From positions 15,139,501 through 15,203,500 of the forward strand of contig NC_092621.1 of NCBI RefSeq assembly GCF_047663525.1: a stretch of DNA of 64,000 bases. Direction: 5' to 3'. This stretch comes from Anas platyrhynchos. Taxonomy: Eukaryota > Chordata > Aves > Anseriformes > Anatidae. This document shows, in pieces, positions 49,404-60,659 of the stretch; position 1 is the stretch's first letter, and each line of letters starts with the position of its first letter. The translations under genes and the position numbers were made by a program. Below the pieces are notes generated by a model. It was given only the letters and a program-made list of their open reading frames with translations. It was not told where the DNA came from and searched no databases.

Positions 49404-49500
49404 ACTTTTGGGTAGATCTGTGCAGTGTCAAGAGTTGGACTTGATGATCCTTAAGGGTCCCTTCCAGCTCAGGATATTCTATGATTCTATGATTCTATGA
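48245..49500 (+). mobile_element. young, 5'-truncated CR1 LINE (CR1-J-like)
   Basis: 1.26 kb from the reverse transcriptase fingers to a clean 3' end with three octamer-like units (49477-49500). The open frame is unbroken up to the natural stop at 49,401-49,403, followed by a UTR of about 97 bp. This and the C-terminal near-match at 56.2 kb suggest recent insertion. The subfamily name is from memory of CR1-J features ([19 protein letters not shown] region) and unverified. Confidence 0.95.
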
Positions 49501-49565
49501 TCTGTGAAACTTGATGTCCTATGTTTATTAGATAAATAATAATTCTGAACCTTGAACCGTGTGTC

Positions 49566-49597
49566 CTCTCTCTCTCTTTTTTTTTTTTTTTTTTCTG
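49566..49597. repeat. (TC)n then poly-T
   Basis: Several CT units lead into about 18 T. Confidence 0.9.
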
Positions 49598-50140
49598 TCA
49601 GATTTTACCTGAACCAGCATCAGAATGGTGTTATAATGGAAAACCAACAAACTGCATATTAATATAATCTCAAGTTTATCAGATTTATTTTGTGTTGAGT
49701 AGTGATTGCTACAAGAGAGTCAGAGAATGTGTTTTGATGGAATTCATAGTTATGAAAAGCAGATCCTCAAAAGCCACAAGTTCATTCTGGTGGTAATGAT
49801 ACCTAAAAAGCACAGCTTGATACTATCAGACTTTTAGCTGATTTTGGAGAAATTATTCATATACTGGTAATTTTTAATGCCTCCATGTGGAGGTCCAGCA
49901 TGGAGTGTAATATGGAACTTGCAGTCAGCCTTCAAATATACAGAAATCCTGATCTGTCATTTCATCCCTGGTTAAATGGTGGGTAGTCCATACTACTCCA
50001 TATATTTTTTCAGATCTTTTTCTTCATTGGTTTAATTTCATATTTTTGCCCTTCTTAAAAGAGAAAAATGATCAATGATAATCAGAACATAATCATACAT
50101 TTAAAAAAAAAAAAAAACAACACCATGTTTTCCTTTTTTC

Positions 50141-50169
50141 TAATAAATAAATAAATAAACAAAAATAAA
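50141..50169. repeat. (AATA)n simple repeat
   Basis: About four AATA/AAAT units followed by AAACAAAAATAAAT. Confidence 0.8.
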
Positions 50170-50689
50170 TGTCACCAGTCTTTTACAATAAAATCATCCT
50201 CAATTAATATTCATGAGGAAGGCTAGGATAGCTATTATAATGAATGTTGCTGAATGTCAGTAAATGTAAATAAACTATTGGCTTTGCCTTTTCATTGTGC
50301 TGTAGGTTCTAAATTTCCTATTAAAATCCAAAATCAATTTTAGACTAAATATGTAAGCATGTTTAAATAGAAATTGTTATCTGAATATCATTACATCCAT
50401 CTATATTATTAAAAAAGAATTTGTGTAAGCCTACTTCGCTGGCATAGAGGAAATTGTCTGAAGTTCTGAAAAAGGGTCTCTGAAACATTTGGAAATGTTC
50501 ACTTGTAGCAATATTTCTTTAAATTAGACAGGAAGATGGGACACAATTTAGTTGCCCGAAAATGTGTATTTGATACCATTAAAATGCTGAAGAGTTATCA
50601 ACAATTTCCATGGAGCTTGTGTGGGACTTGAGAGAGTCATGCTTTTATGTGACCAATAACTGCATTTACATTGTCCTTTAGGTGTTTTT

Positions 50690-51575
50690 AATAACTCCCA
50701 GAATAACCTTCCCTATAAATTTGCCAGGCACTGAAGACAACCCCCTAATTACCAGGGTCTTCTTTCTTGTTATTATTGAAAACTGAAACAATGTTTGCCA
50801 GCTTCCAGTTGACTGGGACCTCTCCAGATTCCCAAGACCATTGAAAATAATTCAGAGAGGTCTCACAATGACATCAACCAGCTCTTTGTGTACCCTGGGA
50901 TGAATCCCATCAAGCCCCGCAGACTTATGTGCAACCAGCTAGAGCAGCAAATCCCACACAAGTTCAGGGTTGACTGGGAGATTGTTATTACCCCAGTCAT
51001 GGTCCTCCACCTCAGAACTCTGGGGCTTCCAGAGTGTTGAAGACAGAAGCAAAGAAGGCATTAAATATCTCTGTTTTTACCTCTCTGTTTGTGAGGTGAC
51101 CATCCTCATCAAGTAACAGACCAAAGTCTCTGGTTCTCCTTTTACTGTAAACATACTAAAACTGTACCAAATCAAACCAAAACAACCCAATTTTTTTTTA
51201 TTGTCCCCCACAGTCCTGGCCAGCTTCAACTCTAAGTAAGCTTTGGCTGTACAAATTTTCTCCTTACAATGTCAAACAGCATTGCTGTGTTCCTGACATA
51301 TCACCCAACCTCCCTTCCAGTGCCAATATAATTTGTACCTACGCTCTAGAAGATCCCTGCTCAATCAAGATGATCTTCTGCCCTGTCTGCTTGACTTCTG
51401 TTCCTATGCCCATAAGAGGTGGTATTTAAAAATTGCCCCACACTGATGGACCCCAATGCCTTCAAAAATTGTTTCCCAGAGGACCTTGCTAACTAGTTCC
51501 CAAAACAGACTGAAGTCTGTTCTCCCCAAGTCCAGGGCTGAAGTTTTGGTGGCGGTTTTTACTTACTTTTGAATT
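50690..51575 (-). mobile_element. CR1 LINE internal fragment, antisense (between endonuclease and RT palm)
   Basis: On the minus strand the order is: about 51560-51450, the ALDLGRTDFSLFWELVSKVLWETIFEGIGVHQ-like stretch; about 51260-51190, KLKLARTVGDNKK-like; about 51120-51010, LLDEDGHLTNREVKTEIFNAFFASVFNTLEAPE; about 50960-50690, the LRGLMGFIPGYTKSW...GPSQLEAGK region leading into the fingers. This is the middle of CR1 ORF2. Neither the 3' end nor the RT palm is present, unlike every ordinary CR1 copy here. Frame changes and stops are common. Confidence 0.85.
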
Positions 51576-52715
51576 GCTTGCTTCACGTAACTACTATTTC
51601 TTTGTCATGTGTAACCAGCACAAATAACCATGGTCTAATACAAAGACATGAATGTAATGTGTCTGGGCAGGCAGAAAATACACAAACACACACACACACA
51701 CAATATAAATAAAGTTTGAATTACTTAATTTTGAAGAGCAAATTCCCCTGTGTTCTTTCGCTCAGGCTTGTAAACTGATAATAACTGAAACCATGCTCAT
51801 AACTGAAAATGAGATAAGAAAAAAAGGGTGTTAGTTTTGCTTTAGAGTTCTGTATCTTACTTTCTTTCACCAGTAAGAGTTCATGCAATAATTCCATTTA
51901 AGAAAACCAAAAATTTCTGATTTTGTTGTTGTTGTTATTATTTCCTAATACAGATGGTAAAGATGATATGATATGCTACTATGATATGATATGCTACTAT
52001 GGTCCTTATCCTGCCTCTGCTCATAGCAATGGGATCTTTTACTTAGGTTGCATTGAGTCAGTGCAGTTCAGGGTAGATGACAACATCTATCTAAATTGGA
52101 ATCAGACATTCTTTTTTAGTGAGTTGCTTCTTAGCTTTGACACAAAGAACACTCAGAAAACAATTTGAAAAGTGTATTATTGGATTAATGCTGGCTGTAT
52201 TTTCCAGAACACTTATTAATCTGACTAGTATTTACTTGGCATCCAGATAGGTATCAACGTAACTCCACTAACAAGCTCTGACTAAATGAAAAGTTGGAAA
52301 TATTTTTCCCGTTCTTTTTTTAGTTATTAGAATGTTATTAACTGGTAACTGAAAATACAACATGAGGGAATGGAATTGGAACAGGAAGTGTCTGTCACAT
52401 AGAATCACGGCGCTGCTGAAAACAAAGACAGTTTTTATCATTCTTTATAGAAATTTGTTTTTTCTTTAAAGGAATAAGTAAACAGTTAAAAGAAGGTAAC
52501 AAGGAGATTCTAGGCATAGAGTCATTTCTGGCTTCACTATGAAGGAAGAAAAAAAATAGGAAAAAAGAAAAAAAACATATTTTAAATGCTGCTTAAGCAA
52601 AGAGTATCTGAGAGATCTTTTCACTGTGCTGATATTGTTTGGTTTTCATTTTTTAGTAAACATAACTTTGACAAATATGATTGCCATCAATTTTTCCTAC
52701 AAACAGTAATAGACA
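51576..52715. other. unique non-coding sequence
   Basis: No gene recognised. It contains a short (CA)n at about 51681-51702 and an exact 18-bp tandem duplication at 51963-51998. Confidence 0.55.
51963..51998. repeat. exact 18-bp tandem duplication
   Basis: ATGATATGATATGCTACT is present twice head to tail (51963-51980 and 51981-51998). Confidence 0.95.
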
Positions 52716-53586
52716 ACAGAATCACAGAATGGCTGAAGTTGGAAGAGACTTCCATGTGGGTTTTGAATATCTCCAGAGAAGGAGACTCCACAACCTCTCT
52801 GGGCAACCTGTTCCAGTGCTCTGTCACGTTCACAGTAAAGAAGTGCCCTCTCATATTCAGGCGGAACATCCTGTGCTTCAGTTTGTGCCCATTGCCTCTT
52901 GTTCTGTCACTGGGCACAACTGAAAAGAGACCAGCTTCACCCTCTCAACACCCACCCCACAGTCTTCTCCTCTCCAGGCTAAACAGGGCCAGCTCTCTCA
53001 GCCTGTCCTTGTACGACAGGTGCTCCAGTCCTCTCATGATCTTCGTAGCCCTCCTCTGGACTCATTCCAGTAGTTCTATGTCCCTCTTATACTGGGGAGC
53101 ACAGAACTGGACACAATACTCCAGGTGGGGCCTCACCAGGGCTGAGTAGAGGGGCAGGATCACCTCCCTTGATCTGCTGGCATCATTGTTCTGAATGCAT
53201 CCCTGGATACATTAGCCTTCCTGGCCACAAGGGCACATTGCTGGCTCATGGTCAGCCTGCTGTCCACCAGGACTCCCAGGTCTCTCTCTGCAGTGCTGCT
53301 GTTCAGCAGGTCAGCCCCCAGCCTGTACTGGTGCTTGGGGTTGTTCCTCCTGAGGTGCAGGACCCAGCACTTGCCTTTGTTGAACTTCACGAGGTTCCTC
53401 TCGGTCTTACCCTCCAGCCTGTCGAGATCCCTCTGGGGTATCAGCCACTCCTCCAAGCTTTGCATCGTCAGCAAACTTGCTGAAGGTGCACTCCACTCCA
53501 TTATCCGGATTGTTGAGGAATAAGTTGAATAAGACTGGACCCAGTACTGACCCCTGGGGGACATTGCTACCTAGCTCCAGGCCTCC
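52716..53586 (-). mobile_element. CR1 LINE 3' fragment, antisense
   Basis: It begins at the reverse-complemented octamer end (AGAATCACAGAATGGCTG). On the minus strand it reads [46 protein letters not shown] (52917-52770), continues through the thumb and [40 protein letters not shown] (53564-53160), and reaches [10 protein letters not shown] near 53,480-53,450. The catalytic FADD pair is therefore kept, in a frame broken elsewhere. Truncated where a second CR1 begins at 53,587. Confidence 0.93.
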
Positions 53587-53865
53587 AAGAATGGCTTGGG
53601 TTGGAAAAGACCTTATAGATCATCTAAGTCCAACCCCCCTGCCATAGGCAGGTATGCCACCTGCTAGAGCAGGTTAGCCAAGGCTCCATCCAGCCCGGTC
53701 TAGAACATCTCTAGGTATGGGGCATCCACAGCTTCTCTGGGCAACCCGTTCCAGTGCCCCACCACCATTCTACAGTGAAGAATTTCCTCCTAATGCCTAG
53801 TCTATCCTTCTCTGGTTTAAGACCACTCCCCTTTGTCCTATGCCTTCTTACGGGTAAGAGGTATA
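53587..53865 (-). mobile_element. second, short antisense CR1 3' fragment
   Basis: It starts with AAGAATGGCTTGGGTTGGAA (a CR1 3' UTR lacking its outer octamers) and runs through the 3' part of the C-terminal domain to about 53,865. It directly abuts the 5' end of the previous CR1 in the same orientation. The stretch 53,866-54,120 is not recognisably CR1. Confidence 0.85.
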
Positions 53866-56076
53866 AATGGTATAAAACACTCCTGATTTTTACCCTAGAT
53901 GGAGCTCCTTTTGTCTGAGAAGCTTCCTGTGCTGCTCTGAGGAGACCAGCCCATGCTGGACCAGTCTATTCCTGAAGGACTGCTCCCTGTCATAGGGTTT
54001 CCAGGCTGGCAGTTCTCAGGCCGGCAGGCATTTTCTTCTGCCCCAGGTTCAGGAGACTTTTTCAGTCAGCCTTTTTCCAGTTAGGGCATGGTCACCTTTA
54101 GGGCGGCTATATCCCTCAACTGAAAGGATTCAGCAAGCTCTCAATCACCTGTTAGTTCATATTTCTGGGAGACACAAAGGTGGCCGTTAAGATCATATCA
54201 ACCCCTGTTTTATTTGAATGCACTTCTCCACACACAACTACTAAACAAATGAGGATGACATTCTAGCTTCCCTTTGTAGAGCTCTCTGAGGTGTGCTTTG
54301 AAAATCTGTGCAAGGAGTGCAGCAGAAGGGAGAGGCAAAGTACCTGTTTGGTATTATCAAAGTATGAGGATGATGTTAAGCTGCCTACTTTTATCAAAAC
54401 TCAAAGTTTTGTATCTTGCTAATATCGTTCATATCTTAATAATCACTAAGGTTGTGAAATTGAGCACCAATGTTTGCTAGACATCTTCATGTACACAGGA
54501 CTTTTTTTATTTATTTATATTTTTTTTAAATTAAGGTATCTATAGCAATGGGAAGTCTTTTAATGTTTTCACTAATCTAGCCATTACTGCTTTGTTTCTT
54601 TCTTTTTAATTAACGTTGGTTCAAATGTAATATTTGTTATGTCCAGTTACTCTTGCCATTCACTCTGAATGATGACAAAAACACTCACAGAAATGTTGCC
54701 TTTTTGCAGTCACTGGGCCTGATTCAGCAAAAAATACATTGCTTATTATACTTATTTCAATAATGAAGTCATGGTTCAAGAAAGGAATAGACTGTTTCAG
54801 GACACATATTTTGATTTCAGGTTGAAACATCCCCCATGTTTGTGAAAAGAAGTTCTGATGTGAGGATGCTACCTCCATTTAAAGCTTTTTTTTTTTTTAA
54901 TGTTTATTTTACAGTCTGTATTAGTCCTGTGCTTCTCACTTTGCAGCTGGTCATTCATGGATATCACAATTACACTTTTAAACCAATGATGCATCAATTC
55001 AACTGTGAGCTCAGAAACCTTACAAGAACTTTGTCAGTAGTTCAGACATGTCTGTAATATTCCTAAGGAGGCACTGTGTTCCTCTGCCCATGGCTTGGGA
55101 CTGGAAAGGACATCTGGGCTCCCTTATAAAGATTTTCTACACAACTTTTGCTAAGTTATTTATTTATTTGTTTCCGAACCTCTCCAGACTTCAAATAGTG
55201 ATGATAATCATGTTACAAATCTTTGCAAAGTACTTTGAGGCAAAAGCACTATATAAATGCTAGGTAGGCTCTTTTCTTCAAGGGACTGTCTCGCTTGTTT
55301 TTTCTTCTCATTCATCTTATTTACTCACTTTGTCATCACTGTCACTGAGAATCTACTTATAGTGCCAAATTTGTTTCATAAGAATGACTCAGGGCAAAAA
55401 AAAGTATTTTCAAAGTCACCTGGAATGCCAGAAGAAGGCATCTGTAGTAAGTGATATTCTCATATAAAAAGAGCATAGTCATAGATTTTAAAAGCAGGAG
55501 CCAACTCTTACAATGCATCAGCCTGATCTGCCGCAAAATAAATGGTTATAACCAATAGTTTAGCAAGATAACTACCCAATCAATGTTTTTAAAAAGCTCA
55601 GCTAAGAGAAATGTACTGTGCACAAAGGTTGATTATTACAGCACTTGAAAATAATCGTGTCTTTTAGTGTCAGCTGCTGATTGTTGAATTCCGTTATGTC
55701 TATTTTGTTTGCTAAAGGAACTGTCTGGTATCTGAAATCACCACATGTATAGACCCATAGACAACTTCATTTTGTCCAGGTGAAATTAAGGAACAGATCT
55801 CAGGATCATTCATAGACTTTTCTGAACATTTTTCTGTTCACCATCTTTTTAAGCTATAGAACCAAAAAGTGCATGCAGTTTACCAGGAAAATTATTGATG
55901 CTGTTAGTATCTAGCTAGCATACTTTCACAGGTATGGCTATTCCCTCCTTGTTGCATGACTTCTGTTCATGGTGGGATGACTGGCAGCTGTATATGCAGT
56001 GTCACCAAGCAGTGTCCATGGCCCATGGAGACCTCTATGCCCAAACACAGAGACAGAAGGAGGGTTGAGTTCTGAG
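53866..56076. other. unique non-coding sequence
   Basis: No gene recognised. The first 250 bp is more GC-rich and could be an old repeat. T-rich runs near 54506-54531 and 54888-54899. Confidence 0.5.
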
Positions 56077-56160
56077 ATCATAGAATCACAGAATGGTTTG
56101 TGTTGGAAGGAACCAAAAAGATCACATAGTTCCAACCCCCCTGTCATGGGCAGGGATGTT

Positions 56161-56942
56161 ATAGAATCATAGAATCATAGAATATCCTGAGTTGGAAGGG
56201 ACCCTTAAGGATCATCAAGTCCAACTCTTGACACCGCACAGGTCTACCCAAGTTCAGACCATGTGACTAAGTGCACAGTCCAATCTCTTCTTAAATTCAG
56301 TCAGGCTCGGTGCAGTGACCACTTCCCTGGGGAGCCTGTTCCAGTGTGCAACCACTCTCTCTGTGAAGAACCCCTTCCTGATGTCCAGCCTAAACTTCCC
56401 CTGCCTCAGCTTAACTCCATTCCCGCGGGTCCTGTCGCTGGTGTTAATGGAGAAAAGGTCTCCTGCCTCTCGACACCCCCTTACGAGGAAGTTGTAGACT
56501 GCGATGAGGTCTCCCCTCAGCCTCCTCTTCTCCAGGCTGAACAGGCCCAGTGCCCTCAGCCGTTCCTCGTACGTCTTCCCCTCCAGGCCTTTCACCATCT
56601 TCATAGCCCTCCTCTGGACACTCTCCAACAGTTTCATGTCCTTTTTATACTGTGGTGCCCAGAACTGCACACAGTACTCGAGGTGAGGCCGCACCAGCGC
56701 AGAGTAGAGCGGGACAATCACCTCCCTCGACCTACTAGCGATGCCGTGCTTGATGCACCCCAGGACACGGTTGGCCCTCCTGGCTGCCAGGGCACACTGC
56801 TGGCTCATATTCAACTTGCTGTCTACCACGACCCCCAGATCCCTCTCTTCTAGGCTGCTCTCCAGCGTCTCATCGCCCAGTCTGTACGTGCAGCCAGGGT
56901 TTCCCCGTCCCAGGTGCAGGACCCGGCACTTGCTCTTATTGA
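56161..56942 (-). mobile_element. nested young CR1 LINE (CR1-J-like), antisense
   Basis: A 782-bp CR1 starts with three reversed octamer-like units at 56161-56190 and ends abruptly at TTATTGA (about 56942), in the sequence for FNKSKC. It splits the surrounding older CR1. It belongs to the same subfamily as 48,717-49,500. No clear target-site duplication is visible. Confidence 0.93.
56254..56942 (-). pseudogene. CR1 reverse transcriptase C-terminal domain, open frame
   Basis: About 229 codons remain open from the insertion breakpoint (reading from 56942 downward) to the natural stop at 56254-56256, after SHMV. It covers [29 protein letters not shown] through the thumb and C-terminal domain. 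Compared with the sense copy at 48.7-49.4 kb I count about eight amino-acid differences. The palm with both catalytic motifs is missing because of 5' truncation. The few in-frame residues beyond 56942 belong to the host CR1. Confidence 0.9.
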
Positions 56943-57095
56943 GATTAGGTTGCACAGGGCCTCGTCCAACCTGGTCTTTAACACTTCCAGGGATGGGACA
57001 CCTACAGCTTCTCTGGGCAACCTGTTCCAGTGCCTCACCACCCTCTGAGTGAAGAATTTCCTCCTAAGCTGTAATTCTACCAATTCTTCCCTCTT

Positions 57096-57133
57096 TTAGT
57101 TTAAAACCATTGCCTTAGTTTAAAACCATTGCC
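57096..57133. repeat. exact 19-bp tandem duplication inside the older CR1
   Basis: TTAGTTTAAAACCATTGCC occurs twice head to tail (57096-57114, 57115-57133). Other CR1 copies in this window have a single unit, so the duplication arose in this copy. Confidence 0.95.
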
Positions 57134-58065
57134 CTTTCTCTTATCAGTATCTGCTCAGGAGAAGTTGCTCTCCATCTTTTTTGGTACTGGAAGGCTGCAG
57201 TGAGGTCTCCCCAGAGCCTTCTCTTCTTCAGGCTGAACATCCCCAGCTCTCTTAGCTTATCTTCACAGGTGAGGTTCTCCAGCCTTTTGATCATCTTCAT
57301 GGCCCTCCTCTGGACCCACTCTAACAGCCCCACACCCTTCTCATGCTGGGGTCCCCAGATCTAGATGCAGCACTCCAGGTGGGTCCTCACGAGGGCAGAG
57401 CAGATGGACACAATCCCCTCTTCCCACCTGCTGGCCGCTCCTCTGTTGATGCAGCCCAGGACACCATTGGCGCACACTGCTGGCTTATTTTGAGCTTTTT
57501 GTCCACCAGAACCTGCAAGTCCTTCTCTGCAGGGCTGCTCTCACTGGGTTCTTCTCCCAGTCTGTGCTCATGTCTGGGATTGCCCCGACCCAGGTGAAGC
57601 ACCTTGCACTTGGACTTGTTGAACCTCATTAGGTTCACATGGGCCCACTTCTCAAGGTTGTCAGGTCCCTGTGGATGGCTTCCCTTCCTTCTGTTGTATC
57701 GACTGCACCACTCAGCTTGGTGTCCTCTGCAAACATTCTGAGGATGAACATCATTCCACTGTCTATGTCATTGATAAAGATATTAAACAGCACTGGTCCC
57801 AGGACAGCCTCCTGAGTGACAACACTAATCACCAGCCTCCACCTGGACATAAAGCCATTGACCTCCAATCTTTGGGTTTGGCCATCAAGCCAATTCTTTA
57901 TTTACTGAATGGTCCACCCATCAAGTCCATATCTCTCCAGTTTAGAGAGCAGAATGTCGTATGGGACCATGTCAAAGGCCTTACAGAAGTCCAGGTAGAT
58001 GACATCAGTCAGTCTTCCCTTGTGGACTGATGCAGTCACCCCATCACAGAAGACCACTGGATTGG

Positions 58066-60164
58066 TTTGAGATCTCATTACTGAAAAGATCCTCCTTACT
58101 TCTAACCTGGGCTATGCCAATCATGTTTCACTGTTCAGTGCGATAAATGTGTCAAATACACTGGATGCTGTTTTCAAATCATTAGTATGCAGAAAGATTA
58201 TAGCAGTAATCAAATTTCTTTCCTAACCAAATTATGCTCTATGAAGAAAAACACAATCATTTCTGTCTTGAGCACAAATGTATTAGTGCTAATGAAAACT
58301 CCAGGGCAGCTTTTAGCAATTTCATTACACACTACCTTGGAACATGGTAGTTCAATTAATCTCTGCAGTGCCACATTGCATTCTTAACTTCTTTTCAAAC
58401 AAGTCTCATTTAAAGAATTGTGTTTGATCTTCAGTTTTTAGTTGGTTTAAATGGGAACAGAACCTGATATGTTTAAATGGGTATAATACAAGGAAAAGTG
58501 TTTATTTAAAATACCAGTTTTCGGTCCTCTTATAGTACATTCCTGCCAAAGATTCCTATTTCAGGTATAGATACATGTATATCTAAAAGATGCTGCAAGT
58601 CTCAAAGTGTGGTAATTTTATACTTTTCATTACATTTCCTCATGCTCAATATGAAGAAATATTTAGCTTCAGCCTTGCATAAGAAGTAAGAATTATACAG
58701 GCAATATGCATGCACCATCTGAGGATGTAACAGAAGAAAATACCTTAATAATACATGTAGATAATAGATTTTTAAAGTCATGTTTCTATCAAAGAATCAT
58801 AGGGTTCATCATGTCTTACATGTCAATGCCATTACATCCAATGCCATTCTTCAAAAATTCGAAGTCTGGTAGTCCTGTTTTCTTGCTCTTTGGAGGTTTC
58901 TTTATGCTTTCTCTGGTTACATGTCACTATTGTATCTGACTCTTCAAATATTTTGTTTTATTTTTAATTTTATTTTTTAGGCCAAATTGTTAAATAATTC
59001 CATAATCTATCATTTTGCAGGCATGGTTACAAAATATAGTTGAGTAGAAAGCCATGATTATTCTCTGAGAGATCCTCGCTGTGTGCCTTCATACTATATC
59101 TATGCAGGTACTTTATGAATGTCATCACCACTATCAGTTTTGGGGCAAACCTATGCCTATCACCCAGGCTACTTCTAATGGGAAGATTTTTTCAGTAGTG
59201 TAACTGTGGTTTTCTTTAATCATCTTAGAAGTCCAGTAAGGTTTATTCATTTGTACTGACCTGCAGCTTCCCTGTTCTAGCATTATAACTGGAGAAAATA
59301 ATTTTTTTTTCAGTTGATCAAACTAAATTCTTCAATTCTTCCTGGTTTTCTAGACACCGCTGGTTTATTCTAGATATTTTTTTCTAACATCACAGTTTCT
59401 GTAGTGTCTTACCTGTTTTTGTTTGTGAGCACTTTCACTATAGGTACCTTTCTGGTGTCCTTTATGATCCAGAATGCTGCAAACAAATTATTCTTTGGCT
59501 ACTTATATAACTCCCTTTTGAGTGTGGTGATTAACTCAAGTGTTTCCAAAATACTGTAGAGTGTTCCTGCCTATACAATGAGCACTAGACTGTCTGTTGT
59601 GTTTTTGTATTACGCAATATTCCTGATAACCAAGAGGATATCTTTGGCATATTCAGAACCAAAATAAAATTCAATGAACAAGGATCTTCCTTCCATCCCC
59701 CATCTACACCTGACATATCCTATTAACACTTTGATGCATTGATTCTTAGTCTGCAATCACAGGTATATATCACTCATGAAAAAAATGAGAAAGGGAAGGA
59801 AGGAAGGAAGGAAGGAAGGAAGGAAGGAAGGAAGGAAGGAAGGAAGGAAGGAAGGAAGGAAGGAAGGAAGGAAGGAAGGAAGGAAGGAAGGAAGGAAGGA
59901 AGGGAGGGAGGGAGGGAGGGAGGGAGGGAGGGAGGGAGGGAGGGAGGGAGGGAGGGAGGGAGGGAGGGAGGGAGGATCTGTTTCTTTGGTATAAATGGGG
60001 TTGAGTTGATTTTTTTATTATTATTTTTGTAAATTACCATGTGTCTGGAGGACAGATCCTTTTAAGGACTGAAAGCTTGTTAAGAAAGAGGAAGAAAAGG
60101 CTATGATAACTTTTTCAGGGGGAAATGAATCAGCAGTGATGATCTTGTAGGATTGGTAATTGTC
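58066..60164. other. unique AT-rich sequence with a large microsatellite
   Basis: No gene recognised; the frames are short or made of the purine repeat at 59794-59975. Confidence 0.55.
59794..59975 (+). repeat. compound (GGAA)n-(GGGA)n microsatellite
   Basis: About 27 GGAA units (59794-59900) change at one point to about 19 GGGA units (59901-59975), an uninterrupted purine strand of about 180 bp. The long frames on both strands (KEGR and PSFL repeats) are artefacts of this repeat. Confidence 0.97.
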
Positions 60165-60235
60165 AGGGTTTATTCAACTTTTTCATTGATGACCTGGAGG
60201 AACGAGTGCACAGCAAAGACCTGGTTGTCCCTAAA
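60165..60235 (+). mobile_element. possible short CR1-like RT remnant
   Basis: Plus-strand translation LFNFFIDDLEERVHSKD resembles the CR1 [13 protein letters not shown] segment. About 70 bp only, with no other CR1 sequence near. Confidence 0.4.
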
Positions 60236-60659
60236 TAGTATGGACTTTATTCTTTTGGAATCACTTCCACAACTTTAATTTAACAATAACAAATGTGCTG
60301 GTTTCTGTTGCTCTTGTAGGAATACCAGTCAAGACCAAGCTGTATTTCCTTAGCTCCTGTATTTCCCCAGCCCACTGCTCTGTGAGGCACTGAACCTGCC
60401 TTTTAGAAGGACCCAGGGCAAAATTCATCACTGGATCATTCACATCATTTTCTTTAACTGACAGTTGAAGAATGAAAGTGAATAACTTGACAACACTTCC
60501 CTTAAACTAGCGGCTGGTGGAAGTTTGCTCAGTGGGAATCATTGTCGGTACAGGCTTGGCTGTGCTTCTTAGATGAGATTTGGGTATTGCTGTGCAGACA
60601 GCAAGATTTGTATCTGACTGTTGTAGGGAAACTGTCAGCCTTCATGCCATGTAGTTTGA
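60236..60659. other. unique non-coding sequence
   Basis: Nothing recognised. Confidence 0.5.

Larger units (their letters stand above)
49501..50689. other. unique non-coding sequence
   Basis: No gene recognised. It holds (TC)n/poly-T at 49566-49597, a poly-A run at about 50102-50116 and (AATA)n at about 50141-50169. Confidence 0.55.
56077..58065 (-). mobile_element. long antisense CR1 LINE interrupted by a younger CR1
   Basis: The 3' end of this older CR1 is at 56077-56160 (octamers and 3' UTR). It resumes at about 56943 after the nested element and continues in order through the C-terminal domain (minus 57083-56960: [37 protein letters not shown]), the thumb (57333-57115: [41 protein letters not shown]), [15 protein letters not shown] (57638 onward) and the palm (57868-57700: [17 protein letters not shown], with FADD altered to FAED). 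It ends in the fingers near 58,065. Total CR1 length about 1.2 kb without the insert. Frameshifted and dead. Confidence 0.92.

Noticed and set aside
52586..53149. 187-codon plus-strand frame
   Set aside because: Most of it lies antisense to the CR1 at 52,716-53,586 and has no independent protein resemblance.
59794..59975. CRISPR-like or satellite array
   Set aside because: The units are 4 bp without spacers. No array of longer repeats with unique spacers is present anywhere in the window.
59739..60040. Repeat-rich proteins on both strands
   Set aside because: They are translations of the GGAA/GGGA microsatellite.
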